64,000 nt of DNA. Source: Bacillus sp. B-jedd. GTDB taxonomy: Bacteria; Bacillota; Bacilli; Bacillales; Cytobacillaceae. Below are positions 1 through 8,668 of this stretch, one piece after another. Each line of letters opens with the position of its first letter. Positions within the stretch are counted from its first letter, which is position 1. A program made the position numbers and the translations under genes. The notes below the pieces were generated by a model, which worked only from the letters and a program-made list of their open reading frames with translations, ran no database searches and was not told the origin of the DNA. Location of the stretch: contig NZ_CCXR01000001.1 in the NCBI RefSeq assembly GCF_000821085.1, forward strand, positions 2,129,001 to 2,193,000. The letters run 5' to 3'.

Positions 1-1
1 T

Positions 2-304
2 GATTTAAAATGGTATTGTACGATGCGGAATGTCCCTTGGAAGAAATACGGTTTTCAAAGCGGGAGCCTTCTATCACTTTTAAGGGCACATGGCATTTCG
101 GGCAGCCAGCAGCACCGCGCCCTCGATGATATCATGCAGCTGATGGCACTTTTAAAGCAAACAAATTATGAAGGTTATCCATATTTAAGGGAAATATTGC
201 AAAAAAGGCCAATGAAAAAATATGAACCTTCAGCCAGAAAAACGGGTTACAGAAACTGGCAAGCAAATAAAGCACTGAAAAGTTATCCCTTTGAGCAAAA
301 TTAA
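2..304 (+). CDS. DEDDh 3'-5' exonuclease, C-terminal part (cut by window edge)
   Basis: The reading frame is open to the left edge of the window, so only the last 100 or so residues are seen. The segment HRALDDIMQLMALL carries the H-x(4)-D ExoIII signature of DEDDh exonucleases (DnaQ/PolC epsilon-like), preceded by a CTMR stretch and a GSLLSLLRAHGI stretch that match the usual position of the ExoII-ExoIII linker. An internal ATG at 23 is unlikely to be the start because the upstream codons also read as exonuclease-like sequence. The basic tail after the motif is short, so this is probably a small stand-alone exonuclease and not a polymerase subunit. The exact subfamily cannot be told from the fragment. 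Confidence 0.7.
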   Translation, partial: DLKWYCTMRNVPWKKYGFQSGSLLSLLRAHGISGSQQHRALDDIMQLMALLKQTNYEGYPYLREILQKRPMKKYEPSARKTGYRNWQANKALKSYPFEQN

Positions 305-321
305 AGCAAGGAGGGATTGTG

Positions 322-483
322 ATGCCAAGAGGAAAGGAATTGGAACAGCTTCCAATGTCAAATATTGCTCCCAGTGCTGGATTGGATCTCGGCCCGCATA
401 ATAGAAGCGAGCTTACAGGACTCACAGGGAGCGAGCAGCCGCATCCATCATCTATTAAGAGCGGAAATAAAGACAAAAAGTAA
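322..483 (+). CDS. small hypothetical protein, 53 aa
   Basis: The ATG is preceded by AAGGAGGG at about 7 bases, and the frame ends just before a strong bidirectional terminator, so this short frame is very probably translated. It starts MPRGKELEQL and ends with a lysine-rich SGNKDKK tail; it is hydrophilic, has no cysteine and no membrane segment. It lies 17 bases after the exonuclease gene and is likely co-transcribed with it. I do not recognise a family. The convergent neighbour is a spore protein gene, but that alone gives no evidence of a sporulation role here. Confidence 0.6.
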   Translation: MPRGKELEQLPMSNIAPSAGLDLGPHNRSELTGLTGSEQPHPSSIKSGNKDKK

Positions 484-484
484 A

Positions 485-512
485 AAAAGCCCTGACAGTC
501 AGGGCTTTTTCC
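485..512. terminator. bidirectional rho-independent terminator
   Basis: AAAAGCCCTGAC is followed directly by its inverted copy and a T-run, with A-run/T-run symmetry. It separates the small + strand gene ending at 483 from the convergent sspH gene ending at 512 and can serve both. Confidence 0.85.
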
Positions 513-691
513 TATTGTTCCTTCAGTTCCTTAATATCGATGACCGTTCTTTCCTCAAGCGGCCCCCTTAAATGGACGGTCGCCATTTGGCCATCCTGGT
601 GAAGTTCATCAATCCAAACTGAAGTCCCATTATAAGTCACTTCAATATCTGCGGATGAAGAAAGGATCTGTCTGACACGATTAGCCTCCAT
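512..691 (-). CDS. sspH: H-type small acid-soluble spore protein
   Basis: This 59-residue protein starts MEANRVRQILSSSADIEV and contains the TYNGTSVWID segment typical of H-type SASPs, which have the form of a short helix followed by an IEVTYNG-type strand. SspH-family proteins are made in the forespore and packed in the spore core; they are not the DNA-coating alpha/beta type. The start is supported by AGGAGG about 7 bases upstream (reverse strand, near 698-703). Length agrees with the family (about 59 residues). The gene stands alone, convergent with the preceding genes and sharing their terminator. Forespore sigma-G control would be expected, but I did not identify the promoter. The gene shows that the host forms endospores. 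Confidence 0.85.
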   Translation of the reverse strand: MEANRVRQILSSSADIEVTYNGTSVWIDELHQDGQMATVHLRGPLEERTVIDIKELKEQ

Positions 692-993
692 TAAAAATCC
701 TCCTTTTCAATAACATCCTAGTTATTTTTCTCCCCGTGAAAAAATAATATCCAATAGAAATGTTTCCTACCGAGAATAGAAAGGGCTATTTTCAAAAAAA
801 TATACCTTCAAATAAAGGACTAAATAACTAACTTCCTATATCCTAATACCTAATTCCTTCTATTATATATACAAAAATGAATGCGCTGTCATATTGATAA
901 AAATGTAATAAAAATTTCTATTATATATATTGCAGCTGCAGATTACGTTGTTTATGATAACAAAGGAAGTTTTTAATATATGCTCTTTAATCC
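692..993. other. AT-rich intergenic region without a gene
   Basis: About 300 bases upstream of sspH (transcribed leftwards). The segment is AT-rich with TATATATA runs near 866-874 and 919-930 and contains no frame with a credible ribosome binding site. It must hold the sspH promoter and probably ends where the GC-rich palindromic repeat begins. Confidence 0.5.
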
Positions 994-1249
994 TTGATTG
1001 TTGATTTCCACTCCGGGGACATGCTTTCCGCGGGGCGGACCGTGGAGCCTCCTCGGCGTCCTAGACGCCTGTGGGGTCTCCACGTGCCGCTTCATCCCGC
1101 CGGAGTCAGTCCCCTCTGTTCCAATCAACTCCAGGGACATGCTTTCCGCGGGGCGGACCGTGGAGCCTCCTCGGCGTCCTAGACGCCTGTGGGGTCTCCA
1201 CGTGCCGCTTCATCCCGCCGGAGTCAGTCCCCTCTGTTCCAATCAACTT
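994..1249. repeat. palindromic repeat family A, two tandem copies (period 118 bp)
   Basis: The unit opens with TTGATTGTTGATTTCCACTCC and closes with GTTCCAATCAACTT, so its ends are inverted (TTGATTG/CAATCAA). Inside are nested inverted arms: GTGGAG...CTCCAC around GGCGTC...GACGCC, and GGGGAC...GTCCCC further out. The second copy begins again at the CTCC(G/A)GGGACATG point, giving a 118-base tandem period. Other copies in this window lie at 7321-7457, 7513-7650, 10170-10539 and 43349-43384. It is far more GC-rich than its surroundings. There is no room for a transposase; this is a non-autonomous, REP/MITE-like element. Confidence 0.85.
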
Positions 1250-1307
1250 TATTGAAAATCAGCACTCACCTTTAACGAGCCTTAATATTAGGAAAGAAGA
1301 TGAACAA

Positions 1308-2561
1308 GTGAATCCTAATCATCGGCCAGAGATTGTCCAGCTTAATGAAAAATATAGTATAAAAAGCGGGATTGCCTCGACTGTCGTCCTTAACCTTACC
1401 AACAATTATTATTCACTTTTTGCCATCAGTGTTCTCGGGGCAACCAATTACCAGGTAGGGCTAATCAGTTCACTCCCTCAATTTATTGGAATGTTTGCCA
1501 TGTTTATTTGCTCAATTTTGATGGGAAGGCTAAGTGAAAAGAAAAAGTTCACTGCTTATTCAGTCTTATTTACAAGATTTTTTCTGCTGCTTATGTTTTT
1601 TGTTATTTATGTACCGGAAGGTTACCAAAGCTGGGTCTTTGTCATTCTTGTAGGATTGATGAACTTTCCGGGGTCTTTCGCGATAATGAGCTGGCAGTCT
1701 TTTATAGGAGATATCATACCTGACCATAGGAGAAATGGTTTCTTTAGTGAAAGGAACAAATTATTAACAATAGTGGGGATGATTGCGACGCTCACGATTG
1801 GATTAGGGCTTCGGTTTTTTGATATAGCCAATCCTCTTCCATATCAGCTCCTTTTCCTTTTTGCTTTTTTGTTTGGGGCAATCGAGGTATACTATATATT
1901 CAAACACAGGGAAAGACCGGGAATTAAAAAAGAGAAATCTGTACGCTACAAAATCCGTTTTTCTTCATACACTAACAAGCCGTATTTATTTTTCCTTATA
2001 TCCGGCCTTTACTTTAATTTCGGCTGGCAAATGGCCTGGCCGCTGTTTAGTATCTACCAAATTTCTTATGCTCATGCGAATGGTTTCTGGATTTCACTTT
2101 TTACTGTCGCCAACCAGGTTGCGCAAATCGCGAGTTTCACCTGGTGGGGGAGAATGGCCGATAAGCATGGCAATACAAAAATGATGATTCTTGTCGCACT
2201 CGGTATGGCGATTGCACCGGTGACGATGATCCTATCAACCAATTTGATTTATTTGACAATAGCAAACGGCCTTTCCGGATTTTTTGTTTCCGGAACCGTT
2301 CTCGTCCTTTTTAACCAGCTATTGGATGTAACAAAAGAGGAAACAAGGACAGCCTATATTGCCAATTATAATGTCCTATTGGCGATTATTGGTTTTATTG
2401 CCCCTCAATTTGGGGTATTTCTGTTAGAAGCAAGCAATATAGAAATCTCAATGTCGATTTCCACTGCCGTCAGGGCTACGAGCGCTGTCTTGTTTTTCCT
2501 GTTTTATTTATATATGAAAAGAGGCAAATCAGGCACCGCCAACGAGACGGAAGTCAGTTGA
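1308..2561 (+). CDS. MFS transporter, 417 aa
   Basis: A polytopic permease with about 12 hydrophobic segments, in the order expected for the major facilitator superfamily: the first segments run from about residue 20, there is a charged central loop near residue 200 (KHRERPGIKKEKSVR), and a basic tail (MKRGKSG). The motif GRLSEKKKF after the second membrane segment fits the MFS loop 2-3 signature. The frame extends upstream to an ATG at 1071, but that extension is encoded by the palindromic repeat. I therefore place the start at GTG 1308, which has AGGAAAG 11-12 bases upstream and gives the usual MFS length. The substrate is unknown. The repeat lies directly upstream, so the native promoter must be within or before it. 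Confidence 0.75.
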   Translation: MNPNHRPEIVQLNEKYSIKSGIASTVVLNLTNNYYSLFAISVLGATNYQVGLISSLPQFIGMFAMFICSILMGRLSEKKKFTAYSVLFTRFFLLLMFFVIYVPEGYQSWVFVILVGLMNFPGSFAIMSWQSFIGDIIPDHRRNGFFSERNKLLTIVGMIATLTIGLGLRFFDIANPLPYQLLFLFAFLFGAIEVYYIFKHRERPGIKKEKSVRYKIRFSSYTNKPYLFFLISGLYFNFGWQMAWPLFSIYQISYAHANGFWISLFTVANQVAQIASFTWWGRMADKHGNTKMMILVALGMAIAPVTMILSTNLIYLTIANGLSGFFVSGTVLVLFNQLLDVTKEETRTAYIANYNVLLAIIGFIAPQFGVFLLEASNIEISMSISTAVRATSAVLFFLFYLYMKRGKSGTANETEVS

Positions 2562-2598
2562 ACATAAAAAATTTCGTGATAAAAAAGGAGGGATCAAG

Positions 2599-2835
2599 TT
2601 GGGAAAATGCAATATTGACCACTCACTTGAAGATGTTTTTAAAAAATATGAAACCCAAAAGGACTTCTTGCCGTCTAATATACGTGAAGGTTTTATGGCC
2701 AGGCTTGGGTCCAGCCGGGATCAGGAAACGTTAAATCAAGTTTTTCATCTGCTAAAAAAATATGATCTTGCAACTGAAGAAGAGAGGGCGGCAAGGGATT
2801 GCGAACTTGAAAGCATATTGTTGGAAAAAGTGTAA
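2599..2835 (+). CDS. hypothetical protein, 78 aa
   Basis: TTG start with a strong AAAGGAGGG site 8 bases upstream, 37 bases after the MFS gene, so probably in the same transcript. The product is soluble and helical (NQVFHLLKKYDLATEEER), with two cysteines, no membrane segment and no motif I can assign. Similar small acidic proteins are common in Bacillaceae as uncharacterised families. I infer no function. Confidence 0.6.
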   Translation: MGKCNIDHSLEDVFKKYETQKDFLPSNIREGFMARLGSSRDQETLNQVFHLLKKYDLATEEERAARDCELESILLEKV

Positions 2836-2886
2836 AAATGCCGTTAATTATGGTAAATATTCGCCATTAATTGGCAAAGTTTATGT

Positions 2887-2915
2887 TTTAACTTTTTTCC
2901 AAACTGTGTTATAGT
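2887..2915 (+). promoter_or_regulatory. sigma-A-like promoter for ltaS
   Basis: TATAGT at 2910-2915 as -10 and TTTAAC at 2887-2892 as a weak -35, separated by 17 bases, about 50 bases ahead of the ltaS start. It lies in an AT-rich gap after the 78-residue gene. Confidence 0.45.
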
Positions 2916-2965
2916 AATCTAGGTTCGTTTACCTGTCTTTTTCGGTAAGTGAGAGGAGAATCAAC

Positions 2966-4912
2966 ATGAAAAAAATAAATCTATCAGGAGACTGGAAGAA
3001 CAGGCAATATTCATTTTTCTTCCTGGCAGTCATCCTCTTTTGGCTCAAAACGTATTTTGCCTACCAAATCGAATTTAACCTAGGGATTGATAATAACCTG
3101 CAGAAATTCCTGCTGTTTATTAATCCGATCAGTTCCGCGCTGCTCTTTTTCGGGGTCGCACTTCTTTTCCGGAAAAAGATCCAGTTCACGCTCATCACGA
3201 TCACTAACTTTATCCTTTCATTTTTGCTTTATGCAAATATTGTCTATTACAGGTTCTTTAATGACTTCATCACCTTCCCTGTATTAATGCAGACAAAAAC
3301 AAACGCAGGCCAGCTTGGCGACAGTGCTTTATCGCTCATGTCCGTTACAGACATTTTTTACTTTACGGATACAGTGCTGCTTGTTTTCCTTGCAGTTAAA
3401 GCGTATGGAAGGTTTAAAGATACTGGGAGGCGCTCGTTCCGTCTGGCCATGCTGTTCGCGGTAACAGTGTTTCTTTTCAACCTTGGCCTTGCTGAAAAGG
3501 ACCGCCCACAGCTGCTTAGCCGCTCGTTTGACCGTGCCTATCTTGTGAAATACCTTGGGGTTAACAACTTTACCATTTATGATGCGATTCAAAACATTAA
3601 ATCTTCAAGTCAGCGTGCTTTGGCTGACAGCAGTGATATAACCGAAATCGAAAACTACAGGAACGCGAACTATTCTGAACCGGATCCGAAATACTTCGGT
3701 AAGGCAAAAGGAATGAACGTGGTTTATATTTCTTTAGAATCATTGCAAAGTTTTATCATCGATTACAAGCTCGATGGACAGGAAGTGACTCCGTTCCTGA
3801 ACTCGCTGGTGAGGGACCAAAATACTTTTTATTTCGGAAATGTATTCCACCAGACAGGGCAGGGGAAAACTTCTGACGCTGAATTCCTGATGGAGAATTC
3901 ACTTTATCCAATGTCGCAAGGTTCTGTCTTTATCAATAAGGCACAGAATACCTTCCATTCAACTCCTGCTATCCTGAAAGGCCAGGGATACTCATCAGCG
4001 GTTTTCCACGGCAACTATAAAACCTTCTGGAACAGGAACGTCATGTACAAGGCATTTGGGTATGACCAGTTTTTCGATGCTGAGTACTACACGATGAAGG
4101 ATGAAGAAACCAAAAATTATGGCATGAAGGATAAGCCTTTCTTTAAGGAATCCATTCCATTACTTGCTAGTTTAAAACAGCCGTTTTATACGAAATTCAT
4201 TACGCTGTCCAACCATTTCCCGTTCGAGATGGATGAGGGCGATACTGAGTTCCCTGCCGGAACAACCGGCGATGACGTAGTTGACCATTACTTCCAGTCC
4301 GCCAACTATATGGATGAAGCCATTGAACAATTCTTCAATGATCTTAAGGCCAGCGGGCTGTATGATAATACGATGGTTGTCATGTATGGCGACCACTATG
4401 GCATTTCCGAGAACCACAATAAGGCGATGAGCCAGGTTATGGGCGAGGAAATTACGCCTTTCGTCAACGCCCAGCTGCAAAGGGTACCTGTTTTCATTCA
4501 CGTGCCTGGCGTAAAAGCCGGTCAGGTTGATAAATTCGGCGGCCAGATTGATGTGCGCCCAACAGTGCTTCATCTTCTAGGTATAGACTCGAAGGATTTC
4601 CTTGAATTCGGATCTGACCTTCTGTCGCCATCGCATGACGAGGTTGTCAGTTTCAGGAATGGCGATTTTGTATCTCCTGAGGTTACACAGGTGAACGAGA
4701 AGTGCTATGAAACTCCATCTGGACAATTATTGGAAGACGACGCTCTTTGCACCGAAAAAGCAGAGAGGGTAAAAACCGAACTCGAAATGTCCGATGAAAT
4801 TGTCCTGAAAGATTTATTAAGATTCTACTCTCCTGATGGATTCAAACCAATCGATCCGAAGGATTATGAGTATATTAAGAAAGATGGCCCTGTGTCTGAT
4901 ACACAGGAATAA
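2966..4912 (+). CDS. ltaS: lipoteichoic acid synthase family (LTA synthase), 648 aa
   Basis: The N-terminal third has five membrane helices (first at about residues 12-35), followed by a long extracellular sulfatase-fold domain. The catalytic threonine is T302 in GKTSDAEF, the position that corresponds to the nucleophile in Staphylococcus LtaS; metal-binding segments include YGDHYGISENHNK near residue 475. The enzyme polymerises glycerol phosphate from phosphatidylglycerol onto the lipid anchor on the outer membrane face. A short Ala-rich stretch (SQRALADSSD, near residue 215) is a plausible signal-peptidase cleavage site, as known for LtaS. The start has GAGAGGAG upstream. Bacilli carry several paralogues (LtaS, YfnI, YqgS, YvgJ), and I cannot say which one this is. 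It has its own promoter and terminator. Confidence 0.9.
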   Translation: MKKINLSGDWKNRQYSFFFLAVILFWLKTYFAYQIEFNLGIDNNLQKFLLFINPISSALLFFGVALLFRKKIQFTLITITNFILSFLLYANIVYYRFFNDFITFPVLMQTKTNAGQLGDSALSLMSVTDIFYFTDTVLLVFLAVKAYGRFKDTGRRSFRLAMLFAVTVFLFNLGLAEKDRPQLLSRSFDRAYLVKYLGVNNFTIYDAIQNIKSSSQRALADSSDITEIENYRNANYSEPDPKYFGKAKGMNVVYISLESLQSFIIDYKLDGQEVTPFLNSLVRDQNTFYFGNVFHQTGQGKTSDAEFLMENSLYPMSQGSVFINKAQNTFHSTPAILKGQGYSSAVFHGNYKTFWNRNVMYKAFGYDQFFDAEYYTMKDEETKNYGMKDKPFFKESIPLLASLKQPFYTKFITLSNHFPFEMDEGDTEFPAGTTGDDVVDHYFQSANYMDEAIEQFFNDLKASGLYDNTMVVMYGDHYGISENHNKAMSQVMGEEITPFVNAQLQRVPVFIHVPGVKAGQVDKFGGQIDVRPTVLHLLGIDSKDFLEFGSDLLSPSHDEVVSFRNGDFVSPEVTQVNEKCYETPSGQLLEDDALCTEKAERVKTELEMSDEIVLKDLLRFYSPDGFKPIDPKDYEYIKKDGPVSDTQE

Positions 4913-4919
4913 TATTGAA

Positions 4920-4953
4920 GGGATGGAGAAAAGAATTTCTCCATCCCTTTTCT
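4920..4953 (+). terminator. terminator after ltaS
   Basis: Perfect 12-bp stem GGGATGGAGAAA / TTTCTCCATCCC with a 4-base loop, followed by TTTTCTT, starting 7 bases after the stop codon. Confidence 0.9.
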
Positions 4954-5007
4954 TATATTCAATTATGGTATCATAGAGGGAACGTACATTCGGAAAAGGG
5001 GATAAGG

Positions 5008-7287
5008 ATGGAAGAATACAAAATTTCCGCTCGTTTACTTGCTGAATATGTTTTCAGGAGCGGCAGCATTGAATTCGGATTCAGAACAGCCGCCTCAATG
5101 ACTGAAGGGACCAAAGCGCACCAATTTGTCCAAAAACAATACAACGAAGGTGACCAGAAAGAGGTTCCATTACGTTTAAAGATAAACGCCGGGGAAGTTG
5201 ACTTCTTTTTGGAAGGAAGGTGTGATGGACTTCTTCAGGAAGGCCAGGTTACGATTGTGGATGAAATAAAATCCACATCCGCCAGCCTGGACCAAATCGA
5301 AGAGCAATCGTATCCCGTGCACTGGGCACAGGCTAAATGTTATGCCTACATGATATGTGTCCTTAATGAGTTGGAAATGATCGACATCAGGCTGACTTAT
5401 ATTGAAAGAAATACATATAGGACCAAATTTTTCACCTCCACTTTTTCGAAACCGGAATTGGCCGAATTCGTAACAGGCATGCTGGAGATTTATGCCCCTT
5501 TTGCAAAAATGGCCCTTCGGCATGATATGCATAAATTAACGAGTGCGAAATGCCTTGAATTTCCTTATGAGAACTTTAGGCCAGGCCAGAAAAAACTTGC
5601 CGCATCCGTCTTCCGGACGATCAGGGATGAAGGCGGGAATCTGTTTGTAAATGCTCCGACAGGAATAGGGAAAACCATTTCCACTCTGTTTCCGGCTGTC
5701 AAAGCTTTAGGCGAGGGTTATATAAAGAGTGTGTTTTATCTTACCGCAAGGACCACAACAAGAAAAGCCGCGGAGGAAGCTTTATCCCATATGGCAAACT
5801 GCGGCCTTCATGTTTCGTCCGTGACTCTAACTGCCAAGGAAAAAATCTGCTTTAATGAACAGGGAGGCTGTTCCGCTGATACTTGTGATTTTGCAAAAGG
5901 ATATTATGACAGACTTAACGGGGCAATCCTTGATATAAAGAATAACGAAAACCAATTAGGCCGGGAAGTAATAGAAGCTTATGCCAGGAAGCACACTTTG
6001 TGCCCCTTTGAATTCTCACTTGACTTGGCTTATCTGGCCGACATTGTGATTTGCGATTACAACTATATTTATGATCCCCGTGTATCATTGAAAAGGCTCC
6101 TGGATGAAAAAAAGAAAAACGCAGTCCTTCTGGTAGATGAAGCACATAACCTTCCAGACAGGGCAAGGGAAATGTTTTCTGCATCTATAAACAAAAGAGC
6201 TTTCCTGGAGCTTAAGAGGGCATCTAAAAGGGCCAAAACTGGGCTTTCCAAATCGGCGTCCGAGGTAAATAAGTTTTTCATCACAACGAAAAAACAGGCA
6301 GCAGGGCAACAGGAATATATTTTTCAAGACTTCCCAGAAAAATTGACCGACGTGTTGAAGGACTTTATTGAACAAGCTGAAGCAGATTTATTATCGAGCC
6401 AGGGAGCATCCGAGGAACTGATAGAAACATATTATGCCACCCAGAATTTTTTACGTGCGGCGAATTTGTTTGATGAACGTTTTTTGCTTTATGTCTATTT
6501 TGAAAATGGTGACATGTTCATTAAGATTTTTTGCCTGGATCCCGCGGATTTAATCAAGAAAGCAGGCAAGGGCTACCGGGCGAAAGTCTTTTTTTCAGCA
6601 ACGCTTGTTCCTCATGAGTATTTTACCGAAATGCTTGGTGACGATGGAGAAGGTGAATATGTTTCGATTCCCTCCCCATTCCAAAGCGAGCAAATAGACT
6701 TATTTATCAGTCCTACTTCGACAAGATACCGTGACAGGGAATCTGCGTATAGCCGGATAGCGGATACACTAAATGAATTAATTGAAGAACGGCCTGGCAA
6801 CTATTTTTGTTTCTTTCCTTCCTATGTTTTCATGGAAAGAGTTTTTGAAATGTTCAGACCCGCTGAAAATGTCGAAGTCATCGTTCAGAACCGGCAAATG
6901 AGCGAGGAAGAACGCGAATCCTTCCTTGCCAATTTCCAGACGGGAAGAAACCGGAGCCTGGTAGGATTCGCAGTGATGGGGGGCATATTTTCTGAAGGGG
7001 TTGACCTTCCGGGCGAGCGGTTGAATGGAGTTGCCATAACAGGAGTCGGTTTGCCGCAGCTTTCTTTTGAAAGGGAAGTATTGAAGCGTTATTATACTTC
7101 AGTAGGCAAGCGTGGCTATGATTACGCTTATACCTTTCCTGGAATGATTAAAGTGTTGCAGGCTGGTGGCAGGCTGATTCGTTCGGAGAATGATACTGGA
7201 ACCATCCTGCTTATCGATGACCGATTCCTTCAAACCAATTACCTTGCCCTTTTTCCCGAGGAATGGAAGGAATTCACAGTCATTTAA
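5008..7287 (+). CDS. PD-(D/E)XK nuclease-XPD/DinG helicase fusion, 759 aa
   Basis: Two parts. Residues 1-180 resemble a RecB/Cas4-type nuclease: EGRCDGLL (about 69), IVDEIKST (about 84, D/E-x-K) and a downstream HWAQAKCYAYM motif with the Gln and Tyr of motif IV. From residue 200 it is an XPD/Rad3-type SF2 helicase: Walker A APTGIGKT (about 218), four cysteines between about 280 and 332 (ICF, GGC, TCDF, LCPFE) in the place of the XPD iron-sulfur cluster, VDEAH (about 375), GIFSEGVDLPGE, and motif VI QAGGRLIR. The frame runs back to 4915, but that part covers the ltaS terminator; ATG 5008 has AAAAGGGGATAAGG in front. A role in DNA repair or foreign-DNA processing is inferred from the domains. 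It stands alone, and the 3' end is copied in the following repeat. Confidence 0.85.
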   Translation: MEEYKISARLLAEYVFRSGSIEFGFRTAASMTEGTKAHQFVQKQYNEGDQKEVPLRLKINAGEVDFFLEGRCDGLLQEGQVTIVDEIKSTSASLDQIEEQSYPVHWAQAKCYAYMICVLNELEMIDIRLTYIERNTYRTKFFTSTFSKPELAEFVTGMLEIYAPFAKMALRHDMHKLTSAKCLEFPYENFRPGQKKLAASVFRTIRDEGGNLFVNAPTGIGKTISTLFPAVKALGEGYIKSVFYLTARTTTRKAAEEALSHMANCGLHVSSVTLTAKEKICFNEQGGCSADTCDFAKGYYDRLNGAILDIKNNENQLGREVIEAYARKHTLCPFEFSLDLAYLADIVICDYNYIYDPRVSLKRLLDEKKKNAVLLVDEAHNLPDRAREMFSASINKRAFLELKRASKRAKTGLSKSASEVNKFFITTKKQAAGQQEYIFQDFPEKLTDVLKDFIEQAEADLLSSQGASEELIETYYATQNFLRAANLFDERFLLYVYFENGDMFIKIFCLDPADLIKKAGKGYRAKVFFSATLVPHEYFTEMLGDDGEGEYVSIPSPFQSEQIDLFISPTSTRYRDRESAYSRIADTLNELIEERPGNYFCFFPSYVFMERVFEMFRPAENVEVIVQNRQMSEEERESFLANFQTGRNRSLVGFAVMGGIFSEGVDLPGERLNGVAITGVGLPQLSFEREVLKRYYTSVGKRGYDYAYTFPGMIKVLQAGGRLIRSENDTGTILLIDDRFLQTNYLALFPEEWKEFTVI

Positions 7288-7653
7288 AACTTGTTTCTTT
7301 TCTGCAAGGCTCATTTATATTTGATTGTTGATTTCCACTCCAGGGACATGCTTTCCGCGGGGCGGACCGTGGAGCCTCCTCGGCGTCATAGACGCCTGTG
7401 GGGTCTCCACGTGCCGCTTCATCCCGCCGGAGTCAGTCCCCTCCGTTCCAATCAACTTATTGAATTCACAGTCATTTAAAACTTGTTTCTTTTCTGCAAG
7501 GCTCATTTATATTTGATTGTTGATTTCCACTCCAGGGACATGCTTTCCGCGGGGCGGACCGTGGAGCCTCCTCGGCGTCATAGACGCCTGTGGGGTCTCC
7601 ACGTGCCGCTTCATCCCGCCGGAGTCAGTCCCCTCCGTTCCAATCAACTTCTT
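7270..7653 (+). repeat. 192-bp tandem duplication carrying helicase gene end plus family A repeat
   Basis: GAATTCACAGTCATTTAAAA occurs at 7270 (the last codons of the helicase) and again at 7462. Each occurrence is followed by the same 40-base spacer and a full family A element (7321-7457 and 7513-7650). The two units are almost identical, so the duplication is recent. The 7288-7774 gap thus holds no gene: it is duplication, repeat, and about 120 bases of upstream region for the next gene. Confidence 0.9.
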
Positions 7654-7774
7654 GAAAATCAACGCACACCTTAAATTGAGCGTTCTGCAAAAATCGTCCT
7701 CCTTTTTAATACTGAATGATAAGGCAGCCTGTAGGGTATAAAGGAAAAGAACGACGTAAATAGGAGGTAGGACG

Positions 7775-8623
7775 ATGGAAAAAAAAGCTGAAAAACGAAT
7801 CATCCCGATGACTAGCATTGACAGCGGGATTGGTGAACAAGTAACTGATGACCTGTATTACTTTCCCATTCAGATTGTTAATGTTATTTTTTATGGCCGC
7901 CCAGGGGAAGGAAATGACTGGGTTCTGATAGATGCAGGCATGCCAAGGTCAGGGGATAATATCATTGAAGAAGCCGAGGAGCGTTATGGCAAAAATAATC
8001 CGCCGAAAGCATTAATTCTTACTCACGGTCATTTTGACCACGTCGGAGGAATTACGGAAATAATTGAGAAGTGGAATATGCCTGTATACGCTCACCAGCT
8101 CGAACTGCCATTTTTAAAGGGCGAACAGGATTATAAGGAACCCGATCCAACAGTCGAGGGAGGGCTTTTGGCGAAAATTTCACCTTATTATCCGAATGAA
8201 GCGATAACCATTGAGGGCCATGTCCAACCATTGCCGCCGGATGGTTCGGTTCCTTATATGGAAGGCTGGAAATGGATTCATACTCCAGGTCATACCCAAG
8301 GACATGTGTCTTTGTACCGTGAATCTGATGGTGCGTTAATAGCGGGTGATGCGTTCGTGACGGTCAGGCAGGACTCCCTCTATAAGGTTTTCACTCAGCA
8401 ACAGGAAATAAGCGGCCCGCCTAGGTATCTTACACCTGATTGGGAAGCCTCCAGAAGATCAGTGGAAAAACTCGAAGCTTTGCATCCATCTATCGCAATT
8501 ACCGGGCATGGAAGGCCGATGGAAGGGGAAAACCTGCGCGAAAACTTGCGGGTCCTTGTCGAAAAATTCGATGAGATTGCCATTCCCGATTATGGAAAGT
8601 TCGTTGATGGAAAGAAGGACTGA
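7775..8623 (+). CDS. MBL-fold metallohydrolase, 282 aa
   Basis: Full metallo-beta-lactamase fold signature: THGHFDHVGG with H84, H86, D88 and H89 as zinc ligands, TPGHTQGH (third metal histidine), AGDAF (bridging aspartate) and ITGHGRPM near the C terminus (last histidine). Family members hydrolyse thioesters, lactones and related substrates; nothing here fixes the substrate. The ATG has AGGAGGTAGG just upstream and the length is normal for a single-domain member. The gene is alone between the repeat cluster and a terminator shared with the convergent dipeptidase gene. Confidence 0.85.
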   Translation: MEKKAEKRIIPMTSIDSGIGEQVTDDLYYFPIQIVNVIFYGRPGEGNDWVLIDAGMPRSGDNIIEEAEERYGKNNPPKALILTHGHFDHVGGITEIIEKWNMPVYAHQLELPFLKGEQDYKEPDPTVEGGLLAKISPYYPNEAITIEGHVQPLPPDGSVPYMEGWKWIHTPGHTQGHVSLYRESDGALIAGDAFVTVRQDSLYKVFTQQQEISGPPRYLTPDWEASRRSVEKLEALHPSIAITGHGRPMEGENLRENLRVLVEKFDEIAIPDYGKFVDGKKD

Positions 8624-8632
8624 AAAACGGAA

Positions 8633-8668
8633 GAGGCGGCCAATCAGCATGGCCGCCCCTTTATTTTT
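8633..8668. terminator. bidirectional terminator between convergent genes
   Basis: Perfect GGCGGCCA / TGGCCGCC stem (8635-8642 and 8650-8657) with a 7-base loop, followed by CCTTTATTTTT. It serves the MBL gene; the short A-rich stretch on its left makes it usable for the opposing M20 gene too. Confidence 0.75.

Noticed and set aside
994..1255. Short open frames within the family A repeats (also at 7291-7516, 7483-7741 and 10403-10591)
   Set aside because: They are identical translations of the same palindromic DNA, have no ribosome binding sites and vary only with repeat copies; they are not genes.
1071..1307. Upstream extension of the MFS gene to ATG 1071
   Set aside because: The extension is repeat-encoded, has no ribosome binding site and would add about 79 residues not expected in an MFS protein.
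4915..5007. Upstream extension of the helicase frame
   Set aside because: It covers the ltaS terminator; ATG 5008 has a good ribosome binding site.
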